This document shows, in pieces, positions 24,481 through 36,850 of a stretch of 64,000 nucleotides of DNA. The notes beneath the pieces are model-generated. The model saw nothing but the letters and a program-made list of their open reading frames with translations. It did no database searches and was not told where the DNA came from. The position numbers were made by a program, and so were the translations under genes. The stretch comes from Plectrocnemia conspersa (taxonomy: Eukaryota; Arthropoda; Insecta; Trichoptera; Polycentropodidae), in assembly GCA_009617715.1 (NCBI GenBank), contig VTFK01000034.1:186001-250000 (forward strand), written 5' to 3'. Numbering within the stretch: position 1 is the stretch's first letter; every line of letters starts with the position of its first letter.

Positions 24481-27030
24481 CAAATAAGGTTCGATTTTTA
24501 ATCTTAAATCACATACTTATAGTGTTTCCTCTCAAGAATTAAATATTTTTATTTTCCATTAAACAATCAGATATGCATTTTTAATTCAATGTGTTTTCTA
24601 AAACATCACTTTGAAGTAAATATCACATGTGTAAAGGTTTATTTCTAGATCTAGTTTTTTTATATAATTTAATTTTAATATTATATAAGTTGTATTAATA
24701 TGTCATAATATAATAATTAAAAATATATTCATACCCATAGGTACATATTGTATTGATACTAATAATTTTATTATTTATTGAATTTATAAGACTTTTTGCG
24801 AAAAGAGTGATATTTATTAATAAATATAGAAAGCTATTGTTAACTTTATAAAAAGAGGAAAAAAGCGTGTTCGACTTTGATTCATTAAAATTAAATGGGA
24901 GAACCTTATAACATATTTTCAATGCTGTTTTATTAAATCAGTTTATTCACAAATATTTTATTTTTTAACAGATTGGCATTTAAGTTTTCTTTAGATATTC
25001 TTCAGCGTTGCTTTAGTAATTGTCTTTTAAAACTATTTTGTGATTATTTAATTTTTAAAAAATTACACTATTTTATCTTAAGCGATACATTCTTAAATTA
25101 ATCAACATTAAATCCAAATAATTTTAAAAATATGTATTTTTGTATTGATATGTGAGATTTTATTGCAAATAACATATACTTATTGTATGTATAAGTATCA
25201 AATTGTCAATTTTATTGTTTATAGAATATATAAGAATAACAACAACTTACTCATTTTTTTTTAAATAAATGATCATTAGCAATATATTTATAAATATAAG
25301 TTTGGAAATGTATATTTTTCTCCCTTATATATTACTTTAGTCATCTACTCAGTAAACTACATAATTGTGTACATATCTTATTCTGTTCCATGACTATAAA
25401 ATTGTACATACATATATCCACGATTTTATCATATTATATAAGGTATAGTAACGCACAATATCTATATAAATAATAATATCGACTAATGACATTTTAACAT
25501 ATTTAAAAAAAAATATATGGAATGAAAAATAATAATACTAATATATAATAAAAATAATATAGTATTAGCTTGATGCTGTAAATAGCTACGCGTCACATGT
25601 AACCAGAAAAATATAATAAAATCGAGTATAAAAAATAACTTTTGGAAATAAACTGTCGATTTTCATACTGATTTTTTTTAAATAAGCAATAAATGAATTT
25701 AATATATTTTCAGTCTATAATAATTATTTTATTAACGAAAAAATATTTTTTAATAATCTAAAATTTTTGCAATAATAATTTTGCTTTAATTTTTTATTTA
25801 ATAATCAGTCGCTTACATAAATAGTCGGTATCTATATTGAATAATCAGTATTTATTATAAGATTTATTAGTGTTTTGTAGATATTTTTTTGGGCTGTCAG
25901 TGGTTATTTTAGGTTCTGTAAGTATTTAAATGATAAACTATATTTTGCTTAGAAAATCGGTATTTTAACTGAAAACAATGTTACACATTAAATTTAATGT
26001 CTTTGTAAAAATCAGATATAAAATATTTTTATGCAAAAATCACATAGTAATGTTATGAAAAAATGGTATTTTTGCTATGACTAATACCAGCATAGTAGTT
26101 TTACTTAACTACTGTTTCTTAATTATACTAGTAACTGAACATGTATTCTAAATATTAAAATTATTAACCATTTAATTAGTTGCCTAAGAATTACGATCTT
26201 TTATAAATTAGTTAATGAAAAACTTCATATAATTAAATAGTCTTTATATATTTTTCTTTATTATTATAAATTAATTTCATGAAAAATATACAGCCTTATT
26301 CTAATTAAAATTTAAATATAACAAATATATGATTACTTTTAAAGAAAATGCATTTGCATAATTTAGTTTTTTTTAATATTAAGTTACTAATTTTAGAATT
26401 TTTATAAACATATACAACATATATATATAATTTGTAGTATTTATAAAATTGGTTTAACTTTACTATAAACAATATCTTAATGTATGCATTTGAAGGTATA
26501 TAACATATTTCCATTTTTTTAAATATTATTTAGCTCTATATTACAAAGCGCAAACATATTTTTTTTTTCATGATATAAGTATATATATATGATTCTCAAA
26601 ATTCGTGCCTACCCTTTACATATAACATGTTGGGCAATAAATTTAATTGTTCCCTAATACTATTAGATGTTTATATAGCACCACAATTGACCGATTTGTT
26701 GTATATATATATATATATACATATATGAGCAACATAAAAAGGACAATAGTCCCTAACCTGCCCCAAGGTGATGGCAATGAGTTTTATGTACCCCGGCCAC
26801 TAATTTATGACTCATATTATTAGCTGTTGTTAAAATGATCAATCAACCACATTTAACACCACCGGCACAGACAATAAAACCTAATACTCAATAATACAAC
26901 CGTTTACTGGTAATACTCTTTCTTTAGAAGTAAATTTTATATTGACCCTTTTATTTCTTTATAATAGTAATTGTTCAGCAATATATTATATAATAATAAA
27001 CTAATTTAAAATCACTTATTTTTTATTATA
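24481..27030. other. Long AT-rich spacer
   Basis: Very AT-rich. Loose CAGT-containing relatives of the GTCAGTAA family lie at 25.80-25.95 kb, and a (TA)n run of about 20 bases near 26700 is followed by a short balanced patch. No gene seen. Confidence 0.5.
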
Positions 27031-27420
27031 ATACCTTTTAGCTGTATTACGTATACGCTCCATTTTATAAAAGGGATTGTTTCGGGTAGACCACGCCCTT
27101 GGATCAATCTTGGCTGTGGTGGAAAAGCTTTATTGATCCGCCCCATTCCTCGTTCCGTTTGTTTACCCTCTCGAAAAGCTTTCACGAAAAAGCTCTGCGA
27201 AGCTTTCGTCGAGCCGACATGCGGACGCCGAAAATAAATCAGGATCACGATCAAAGCTTCTTTATAAACGCAACTCCAGAGAGCCGCTGTAAATCTTATC
27301 TGGATCAATTCGAAAATGGCCGTTGACAAACTCCAGCTTTACGATGTAAAACCCGGGAGAGAAAATTCGGCAAAGTTTTCATAACCGTCTCTAATGAGCG
27401 CCGGCGAGTGGTTTCTTTTT
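27031..27420. promoter_or_regulatory. Compact island, open on both strands
   Basis: Balanced composition with few stops on both strands over 27012-27329. AAAATGGCCG at 27313 gives a true ATG start of 22 codons (MAVDKLQLYDVKPG...) containing GAT|GTAAAA as a weak donor. The longer minus-strand frame begins at TTG and is not supported. Regulatory sequence or a small exon are both possible. Confidence 0.3.
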
Positions 27421-28798
27421 TAAGAGATGAAAAAATGTTTATGGGTTGTATCGTAAATATTTGATTTGGGGTTTTAGTCTTTTAGAAATTTTATTTAGAA
27501 TAACACGAAAATAGATATTGAGACTGTTGGCGTAGGGAAATATTATATATGAAAGAATAAGATGACGTAGATATTTTACAATTATTTTTATTATGTATTT
27601 AAAAATAATAAAACGCTATTTAAGAGTACATTTATTACACTTCTACAATCATTTAGTACCTAGACGCATGCACAATTTAGAGGAGGTGAATAGACTATTT
27701 AAACGCATAAAGATTTTATCATCTAATTTTCTGTCAAAAAAATATTAATATGGAACAAAAATTCGGGAAAATTGTCGGTAAATAATTATAAATGTTTTAA
27801 ACGGTCAGTAAAGATCCGATTACTAATCAGTTATAGATACAATACTATTACATGAAAGGAATATATGAGATTTTCTTATAAAATAATTTTTATTTGATTA
27901 CTGCAACATATATAATCGTTGTCTGTTGAAAAATCAGCATTAAGTAGAATAAGCATAATTAACTTATTAATTTTAAAACATAAACTAACCATTAAAAACA
28001 TACATTTATATAATTACTGATAATTTATTAAAAATACTGACTCAATAAATGCTTCTTATTTTTTTGTAAATTTCGAAATTTATTTAAGTTTATCTTAATT
28101 GTATAAGTAACTAAATTTTAGTACAAAACTTTCAAACATTAATTTTTTTAATTATAAAAATAAATTTTACTATATTATTTTCTATATAAAATTACGTTTT
28201 TATTTGCTTTTTTTATCGTAAAAAATGTAATTTTTAATTATTTTAGAATAAAAATTTGGTAATAATAGCATTTATTTACAAAATATTTTATTTATATTGT
28301 TATAGATATTACAAATATGGATTAGATCGTCCCATCAAAAACGTCGAAATTATATATTAAACCGTGAAAGCCGTCAAAGGTAAGCTTTAAAAGTTTGTTA
28401 TTATTAATATCTTTCAAAAATCAACAACCAATTTATATCTAGAAAATAATAATGTTTCATATGCATATAATACCCATTTCAATAGATCAGTAATTTTGAA
28501 TTATTTTGGTATTTTTTTTAATTTTTAAACTAGTACTTTTAATTAATAAGTCAGTTGTTATGCAATCAGTACTTAGATCATGTCTATTTTCTCATATTTA
28601 ATTATGATTATTAGTTATATTTTGACTGATTGTTAATATTTTAACAAATAATGATGCTCTTTAAACATATTTATTGCATCAGTAGTTTAATTTTGCTTAT
28701 TAATTTAAATAATCGATTGAAAGTTTTAATAAATGGTCAGTAATTATTAGAGGCTATTTTTTTATATTCAATATTGTTTTAAATTAAGTGATTGGTTT
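27421..28798 (+). repeat. AT-rich region with scattered GTCAGTAA units
   Basis: GGTCAGTAA at 27803 (with a decayed hairpin unit to about 27845) and 28735, and GATCAGTAA at 28485. CAAAG|GTAAGC at 28380 would be a good splice donor, but no exon context is evident in this AT-rich DNA. Confidence 0.5.
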
Positions 28799-29400
28799 TA
28801 TTATGAACAAATTTAGTTGGATATGCATTTCTAAATATCATATAATAAAAAATGCTTTATAAAAATTTACTTTGAAATATTTATAGATTTAATTTATACA
28901 TAATAAATGGTCAGTAACTTAATTAAAACTTATGAAACGTTTGCAAAAATGGTTGAAGATGGTATTATTAGTTTATTGAATATTTTTGTTTTTAAATTAT
29001 ATGGTAGTAAAAATTTGACTGATTGCTGACATCAGTCAAATTTTTACTACCATATTCAAAAATATTAATAATATCCATTATGAATATGAAAACATTGAAA
29101 AACATATATAAATATTTGTAAGGCTCAATTTATGAGGTCAGTAGTTCTCGTAAATGTTTAGTAGGTTTATTAAAAATTAACAAACGGTCAGTATTTTGTC
29201 AAAAAAAATGTAATACAGTGCAGTTTCAGTATGACACTAATAATGATAATGTGCATTATGAATTTGTAAACATTGAAAAAAATAAAAAGTATATATCTAT
29301 AAGTCTCAATTTATTAGGTCAGTAGTATTAAATGGTCAGTAATTTTAAAAACTGATTTTTTAAATTTTTGTTGAAAATATTTTTGTTGTACATTTAATCA
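28799..29400 (+). repeat. Tandem array, unit about 178 bp, GTCAGTA family
   Basis: The unit CATTATGAAT ... ACATTGAAAAA ... CTCAATTTAT ... GGTCAGTAG repeats with anchors at 29075/29253 and 29136/29317. Further GGTCAGTAA words lie at 28909 and 29334. The foldback at 28999-29055 sits just before the first full unit. Confidence 0.6.
28999..29055. repeat. Perfect 25-bp foldback, 7-nt loop
   Basis: Arms 28999-29023 and 29031-29055 are exact reverse complements around TGCTGAC. Outside, AATATTTTTG on the left pairs with CAAAAATATT on the right after a short unpaired stretch, extending the stem. It could be a precursor-like hairpin RNA, a MITE or a recent inverted duplication. No strand is favoured by sequence alone. 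Confidence 0.9.
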
Positions 29401-29630
29401 AAAAACTTTTTATTTTAAAATTATTAAAAAGACGTTAAATGTGCCATAGTGTACACCAGTGCCCGGTAAATTTTACTATGAAAAATCTCATCGGTCATCA
29501 ATCACCTTTTTGGTGGTAGCGTCTTTTAATCAGATGCATTAGATAACAACCAGAAAATTTTTTTTTTGCTTTTAATTAAATAATGTATTCTATAACGTAG
29601 TGCTTTAAGTCATTGAAAATACATGAATGA

Positions 29631-29678
29631 TTGGAATTAGTAAATATCGATCATCGCGGATTGATTTTTCCTAATCTT
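29631..29678 (-). mobile_element. Reversed end of the TIR transposon family
   Basis: TTGGAATTAGT, then ATCGATCATCGCGGATT, then TTTTTCCTAATCTT match the right end of the first element (1661-1738) in order, with a deletion of most of the middle TIR segment and of the spacer before the final block. Confidence 0.5.
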
Positions 29679-30340
29679 ACGGATAAAAAATTAAAATAAA
29701 ATCGAGCTAGATCGTGACATATATTCAGAAGTTTCACTACTTAGTTAGTTGTTGATTGTGTTTACCCTGTTGTTGCGCAATGTTGCATTAGAAAAATTAC
29801 AGTGCATAAAAATTTTATAAATATTAAAAACTATATTTTGATAATACCAATACAATTTTAAATATAATAATAATCATATTAATTCTTATTATCAAATTAT
29901 TTTTAAAAGTGTCAGATATCACACACAGATGTCTACGTATATTTTTTTTTATTAATTGTATAAAACTTCAAAAAATATGTTAAAAGCACCTGGAAAATTA
30001 ATAAAAAATATTTTATAATTTACTACTTGCTTATATCGTAGATAAATCAAATTTATGTTGCATATAAAAAAAATTATTACGTGTAACCATAAAAGTTTTA
30101 TAAGTTACCGCTAGATGGGCACCATTAATTTTATATATTTTTATGAATTATTTTATTTGTGAAGAGCTTTTACTTAATAATTTTATTTATATATTATTGC
30201 ATTATATAAACATATATATTTTGCGTGATATGAAAGCTCGTGTGTGTAATTTATTCAAAATGGACAATGATATTTTTGTTATATTGTAGTTTTCCCAAAA
30301 ATGGGTATGATTTTCTTATGTAAAAATAAAGAATTGTCAT
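29679..30340. other. AT-rich spacer
   Basis: No gene or RNA seen. Confidence 0.5.
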
Positions 30341-31370
30341 AAAATCAATGACGCGCGATGCCACGTGTACCGTGAAAGTTTCTTGTAGCCTAAAGTGCCA
30401 TGGGCCATTTTTATTTTTGCGAACGTCTGTCGTGGAATTATTTTATTTTTATTTTAAAACGTGTTTTTAGAAAGGGGAAATTTTATGACAAGTTTACTGC
30501 TGATAGAAAAGATAAGGGATGATAAGTGGATTTGTTTTGTATGTAAATTTTAACCGTATTACAACGAGGCCTTGTATGAAATAAAATTGTTTACTGAGCA
30601 AAAACATAATTTTATTACATTATTTATTAAAAAGGTTTGTGTCGATGGAATAGAAAATATTCATGGTCAAAATTACAGTTGTTATTGCTGAAAAATATTT
30701 TCACACAAAGCTCTGAACGCTCGAATAAACATTTTCCATCTCTTTCGCTCGCATTGTTTGTATACGTGCATCTCTTTCTTTCGACCGCCGCAGAGAATGC
30801 CTCGTGCGCTCCATTTGATTATCACAAGACTTAACTTCGAAAGTGCGTACATTTAATTATTATTGAAATAATTATTATATTATGCATTATTAAGCAATGA
30901 TGGATTGAAGCGATTTAAATATTTTAAAAATAAAGGCTCAAGCTTTCGTTCTTAAAAAAAATTACCGTCGAAAAATCATTGTTTTTCCGCCATGTGCTCG
31001 GCAGTAAATCATTTTAATCGGATAGTTTATTTTTTTCGGTTGCAATAAAAGCAAGGCCGTTAAAGCACGGTGTTCGCTGGAGGTCGAACTTTGTCGTTTC
31101 TTTTAATGTTTCCAAGCACGCGAGTATGTTATGAGTGTGACGCACGTTTAATGTTATGGCTCGCCACGATTCGTATGTAAAAAACGACTTCTCCGTTGGC
31201 TCGTCGCTATACTTGGCCCTCGTGTTCTCCTGATACTCCATACATTTGAGACACATTTCACTCGTTTTTGAAAGAGCTTATTTAGAAAGCAGTCATTGCT
31301 AGAAATAGTAATATCGCCTATATAATGGCCGACATTTTGCAAAAGAGGCGTAACCATGTGACATCCAGGA
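30341..31370. promoter_or_regulatory. Candidate regulatory island
   Basis: Patchy balanced composition. CCGCCATG at 30987-30994 and TAATGGCCGAC at 31323-31333 are YY1/Pho-like on opposite strands; the second ATG opens 25 codons (MADILQKRRNHVTS...). The 65-80 codon frames on both strands overlap and are not supported. Confidence 0.3.
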
Positions 31371-31760
31371 ACTTTAAAAGTATAAAAAAAATATATATAT
31401 AAATATTTTTGTAAATTATTATTAATTTAAAAATAATTATAAGATACGAAATATCAACTTATAAGATATGAAAAATCGATTAGCAATTGTATATATTATT
31501 TAGCAATATTTATTTATTAATTTATTTATTAAATAAATATAAGCTTGTTCATATGACGAATAGATTACATGCACTATTTAAATATATTTTTTCTATTATC
31601 AATAATTTAATATGTAAATAATCATATGTTTTAAAAAGAAATAGAAAAAGTTCTGATTTTTGTTAATTGTATATTTTTATTGCAATATATTGATTTTATA
31701 TAAAGTATATGTGCATTGTGAAAGCATTCCATATACAACTGTACATATAAAGTACATGCA
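31371..31760. other. AT-rich spacer
   Basis: TTTATTTATTAA-type simple sequence near 31510; nothing else. Confidence 0.5.
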
Positions 31761-32090
31761 CAAGTGTAATGAGAGTACGAGACGATACAAAGTATGATCT
31801 GGTTGTTCATACGCGATACCAGGAGGACACAAACCCGCGGAGGTGTCGCAGTCCCTCGGAACGGGTTAAACCAGTCTTTACGACCTCTATCTTTTTCCCT
31901 TCCAATGATTATCCAACGCGCAGGGAGATCGTCTACTTCTTTTTTTATTTCACTCTTCGTCTCTTACCACATAATCGACGCTGCGCTGCTCAAACTGTGG
32001 GCCATATTTTTTTTATTCTCCTGATCGATCGATATAAATGTTAGTTATCTACAACAGTGATGCGCAAACTATTGTATTTTCATTTCCAAC
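31761..32090. promoter_or_regulatory. Candidate regulatory island
   Basis: Balanced patch with a 91-codon frame from a true ATG at 31769 that overlaps another open frame. No recognisable protein motif, so I do not call a gene. Confidence 0.25.
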
Positions 32091-32289
32091 CTACCTTTAT
32101 AAAAAAAAATTTGAGTATTTTTTGTGGTGGTATTCTTTCTGGGACTTGCGCTTATGTTTCTGGCTTGTTATAGTTCTAAACAAAACACATAATTTAATGA
32201 ACAATTATTTTTATATATGCATTTAGGTATAAGAAGTTAAATATATATGAATTCAATAACTTATGATTTCTTCTATTGGAAATAGCAAA

Positions 32290-32400
32290 CCGTAAATCAT
32301 CCTCATCACAAGTGACTGAGAGAGTACGCCATCTGCGTTGCGTCGCTTGGCACTCCATATGGCGGCTATTGGAGTGCTCCTGTTAGACCTTGCTACCATC
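32290..32400. promoter_or_regulatory. Compact GAGA + CTCF-like + YY1/Pho composite
   Basis: Within about 60 bases lie GAGAGAG (32318-32324), ACGCCATCTGCG (32326-32337, CTCF core GCAGATGGCGT on the minus strand) and ATGGCGGC (32359-32366). The last sits in the loop of an 8-bp perfect inverted repeat, GCACTCCA (32350-32357) and TGGAGTGC (32370-32377). In flies this motif mix is typical of Polycomb response or boundary elements; function here is inferred. The ATG opens 15 codons ending at AAATAA. Confidence 0.45.
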
Positions 32401-32770
32401 AAATAAATTAATATAAATTTTAATATTATATATATTTATTTTACTACTACTTGAAAATTGTTGAATAAAATCAGAGACGCTATTTGGGAGGGGCAAGTGA
32501 GAGAATTTGCTCATAATTTATTATTATTTATTTTATTAAAAACGAAATATTTAAAAAAAAACGTATACTGACTGGCCAAATTTTACCCCTCTCCACCTCC
32601 TCAGTCCAAAATACAAGCTAAGCCAACTCAACTATCAGGGGAAGCGGAAGAATAAGTACAAACAAAAGTCCCATTTCGCATATTGTTCCATAGTTTGTCT
32701 ACTTATACACTATGTTTTAAAAATATGTTAGCTATCCTTACCGATATTACTACTAATTTATGATATTAGA
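32401..32770. other. AT-rich spacer with short mixed patches
   Basis: No feature seen. Confidence 0.45.
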
Positions 32771-33152
32771 GTATTGGTTAAAGTGTATTCAAACCGAATT
32801 TTGGTCCCACTGCGACGGCGATGTCACGATTTATTTGCTTTTGACGTGAATTTTTGACTTCTGAGAAGTGGTAATTGTTTTTTTGTGCTCTCCTTTTGGT
32901 CTAAATTCGGTTTAGATTCGATTCTCACGCATTGTAAGTCATAATATAAACGCTATATAGCCGAGCGGTGCCACTGCAACGGCGCCATCACGATTTTACT
33001 GCTTTTGATATGGATTTTTGACTTCTGAGAATTAGTCAAGATTTGGTTTAGACGTACTTCATTCGATTAATCGTATTGGTTAAAGTGTATTTAATCCGAA
33101 TTTTGATCAATAGGAGTGCGCAAAAACAATTATCAGTTCTCAGAAGTCAAAG
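32771..33152. mobile_element. Cluster of three R1 copies
   Basis: R1 copies lie at 32805-32916 (+), 32969-33051 (+) and 33096-33152 (reversed). GTATTGGTTAAAGTGTATT, followed by a near-identical CCGAATTTTG tail, occurs at 32772 and again about 303 bp on, showing local duplication inside the element. Confidence 0.65.
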
Positions 33153-33199
33153 AAGTCCGTAGTAATATTTTATAATATGAATAAAATATCAGTAGATAC

Positions 33200-33240
33200 T
33201 TTTATTGAACAGTCAGTAAAGCTCCGATTACAATACTATT
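33200..33240 (+). repeat. Isolated GTCAGTAA unit
   Basis: AGTCAGTAAAGCTCCGATT followed by ACAATACTATT: the consensus flanks of the hairpin unit are present but the hairpin itself is deleted. It lies outside the main 14.9-29.4 kb cluster. Confidence 0.6.
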
Positions 33241-33464
33241 CAAAGAGATTTTATATTCGACTTTCATGCATACATTTCATTGGGTCCGAAAAATTTATCA
33301 CTCGCAATTCCCATCAGCAATTAATTGGTAGCAGTTTACCGCAGAGTCACTTGATTGCATAATAAATGTATTGCCTACAAATGATCGCTTTCATATTTTA
33401 TCGCCAGGAAATACATATAATTTATAAATATTTTTTATGGGTGTTACTTATATTATTAGCCCAG

Positions 33465-33712
33465 TGAATAAATATAGTTTCACTGATATTGACCAGTGGA
33501 ATTATAAATCTATTTTTTGATATATTTTTACTAGCCTAGTTAGTAAAATTATACTCTACTATTGAAAATATAATTTCACTGCAACAGTTGCGAAACGTTC
33601 ATTTCTTCTTCAATTTTATGAAAGTTATAAAACTAAATGTGGTTATTGAACTTCCGTTAGATTAAATCGTTTAGGTTTGAACAGCAAACAGACGTTTCGC
33701 AACTATCAAATT
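33465..33712. mobile_element. R2/R3-related element with inverted ends
   Basis: CAACAGTTGCGAAACGT (33582-33598) is the complement of the end of R3, which recurs forward at 33672-33712. R2-like phrases (TTTCACTG, TTTTTACTAG) lie to the left. The same components occur in the 3.5-4.0 kb locus. Confidence 0.5.
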
Positions 33713-34380
33713 TTATAGTTTAGTAAATTGAAAATCCATAAAAACACGAAAAAGCTGTGCATAGACTTTTGAAATTAACCTCCAAATGTGGTTCGTAATT
33801 CCTAATAAATAAAACTATTGTTTGTCATAAAATTTCAAAACAGAGTTAAAAAAATAAATCACAGATAAACAATTTAATTCTTTTATGGAAAACTTCATAC
33901 CATAAGACAATTATTTTACATCGAACCAAATTTTAGATGTTGTAAGCTTTTCACTAATGTTTAATGTTTTCACTAACAAAAAACTGACCAATGTTAGATC
34001 GTTTTTTTTAGAATTGACTTTCTACACGTAGTTCAGAGACAGCTTTAATAGCATTTGTTACAGGATTTGGATTTATGGACGCAAGTCATAATGTATGATA
34101 CAATAAAATATATTGATATTATTAAACAAATCAGATTTTCCTAATATGAAATTATCCGAAAATTATAAAATATTTATTAATAATTATAATTTCACATTAT
34201 ACGAATAAAAATTATCTTAACTGATATGATATTTTAAGACGATGGTTAACATCTATACAGTTTTAAAAGGAACGTTCTTTCTATTAGATTGGATAATATG
34301 TAACTATCAATGTTGAATGTGATATAAGCTTTGTAATTAATTAATAATAAAAAAATCTGATTATTTATGAATTAAAGTTG
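33713..34380. other. AT-rich spacer
   Basis: CAGATTTTCCTAAT at 34132-34145 is identical to the outer flank of the TIR element near 1724 and may be a truncated end. No gene. Confidence 0.45.
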
Positions 34381-34730
34381 GGAATCTGTGGGTTTCATTA
34401 CGCGGGCACACACTCGCACGCGTGGAGCGTCCATGTGAATTAATGATAGTGGAATGTATAAGTTACATATATAATGGACACTGCTCCTTTTTGTTCAGCG
34501 GCGGCAAGTTTCGAAAGAGGAGGCCCATGGGCGACCAGTTGTCGCCGTTGGTTATTCTACCAGAAGAGCAGAACGAACGGAGATAATGATGATGCAAGTC
34601 TTTGCAAGCACCGGTTGGTTCGTTTACATGCGCCGGGATAAAAGCGTAACGATCCATGGGCTGCTATATAACTCACTACGTATATGTATGGGCATTATCC
34701 ATACATGCCCTCTTGTCTACCCCCTTTTTA
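34381..34730. promoter_or_regulatory. Candidate regulatory island
   Basis: Compact patch of balanced composition with CpGs, TTCAGCGGCGGCAAG and GCGTGGAGCG. The minus-strand 64-codon frame lacks recognisable motifs. Confidence 0.3.
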
Positions 34731-36060
34731 CTTCAATAAGTGCATAAGTTAAACATGCTTTTAAATTTTTCTTTATTTAATATAATTATAGGTGCTCATA
34801 TGCAGACTTACGTATAATTTCCAGTAAAGGATCAGTGATAGCGAACCAAAAAAAATATTTTATATAATGCTATTTTTATTTATTTTATTTTAAATAAAAT
34901 CTAAAAATCCGTAAACAATTTAATTATTTTACTTATCACTATAAATTAACACTTTACACAAAATAAATAATAATATTAGTAATAACACACAGAGGGCGTT
35001 TTTCTAACTGTTATTATTTTCTACTTTGTTGTATTTTTAATTTGTGTGTAATGATAGATATTGCGCTTTTTAATGTAATTGTTTTATATATTTTTATACA
35101 TAGTTCAAAATGTTAATAGCTAAAACACATAAACTTAAAGCGTGACATTTTATATTTAAGGTAATTAAAAAATATAAGATAACACTTTTCATTATGTGCA
35201 ATGAAAACATTACAACTTTGAATTGTTATATAAAACGACATTTTGAAACCATGCAACAAAACCTTGTTTCATTGATGAATGAAACATAAAAGGTACACTG
35301 TTCTCAAAAGTAATAAAATATAAATATCAAACAGATTTATTGTGACTAAAAATAATTTTACATCGACTAGTTTTAATCTAGCGCATTATATTATGAAACA
35401 CTGATAAAACGCTTTTTTTGAAAAAAGCTTTTAAAACGAGCTTTTTCAAGGTATAGTGATTGTTTCTTTTCCGATTTCAAATAAAAATATCGTGTTCTAA
35501 TACAATTTCCAATCGCTATACAGTAAAATATCGTTTAAGTGTTGCTAAAAATACTTTTATCGAATTAATTGCTGAAATATATTCGGTTTCTTTGGATAAA
35601 AGTAATTATTACTAGATACAAATCCGATAATGGTTAGAAAGAAGACACACTAAAATAATTAATTTAAGTAGTATAGATATTATAAAAAATTTACAATAAT
35701 AAACATTGATTGTTATGGTGCTCCAAGCATGGCTATAAAAACATTGGATTTATTAACAACGAAAAAATACGTTGAAAATCACTGTTTTATTGATTAGGAA
35801 GCATTAAATGCAAGAAGGAGATTATTATTATTTATAATAAAATACATAAATAATAATATTTGATTAGGCCTTTTTTATAATACGGTGAATTTCGAAAATA
35901 CTATTAATCGTAATGAAAATAGAATCAATAAATATTTATCAATTATTGATGGAATAACATTTATATTAAAAAAATTGAAACGCATCTTTAAAAATATAAT
36001 AAGTAAAATATTAAAATTGCATTTTATTGACGACAAATACTTGAAATAATTTTCTTATTA
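34731..36060. other. AT-rich spacer
   Basis: No gene or array recognised. Confidence 0.5.
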
Positions 36061-36127
36061 AGTTGTTTTCAGTAGATGCAATAAAGCCATTAATTTTACG
36101 TGTAAATCCAATGTATGTTTTTACGCT

Positions 36128-36147
36128 TTTATGGCTTAATTTATGGC
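36128..36147 (+). promoter_or_regulatory. Tandem TTTATGGC pair
   Basis: TTTATGGC at 36128-36135 and 36140-36147. The word matches posterior-Hox/Cdx-type binding preference. Single copies are expected by chance in this DNA; two in 20 bases is more suggestive. Confidence 0.35.
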
Positions 36148-36350
36148 TATAATTGCGGGTGGTGTCAACAGGTTCGCTTTCTTCTTAAATAATATGACCT
36201 TTTTATTATTATATTTAATAAATAAAAGAAATGCTTACACAAAACACTCTAAATAATAGTTTTGTTTACGCAATAATTTACGTATAATTATCAATAACAC
36301 AATCGCGAATCGTAAAATATTTTCGTATAGTATTATTATTATATAATACG

Positions 36351-36850
36351 ATAAAATAACATGTCGACCTTTGACTCTCCGAAATTTCATACGCGACCTG
36401 CTTTCGAGCAGTCTGCATTGATTTTTCTATAATAAAAGTCTCGTAGGCGTATAAAAATGATTTACGGCATGTTAACAACGCGGGCGACTGTTTAGGAAAT
36501 AAAATTCATTACCCCATCATTTCGTATTATCATCTTTGGAACACTTCCTTGGAAAGAACATTTTTTTACATTGCTGCTGTCGTGTTTTTAAAGCATTTAG
36601 ATCATGATCGCATGGGAACCGTCAATGAGAGAGCTTTCGTGTTGTTTCTTACAATATGTTAGCATTTATATTGATCCGTCCAACGTCTCTTTCGAAGGTA
36701 TATAATGATTGAAAAACCTTTAATTGGACATCCAAAGAAACGGCTAATTGAATACCTGTATCTTTATTAGCGTGCCGCGATGTAAAAATCTTGATTTTCT
36801 TAACGTCTTCTCGGCAACGATAATTCGTATATTAATTCACATATATTATA
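36351..36850. promoter_or_regulatory. Candidate regulatory island
   Basis: Balanced patch with GAGAGAG-like sequence near 36628. No coding frame of note. Confidence 0.3.

Noticed and set aside
27012..27329. 105-codon minus-strand frame
   Set aside because: TTG start and an overlapping open frame on the other strand; no recognisable protein.
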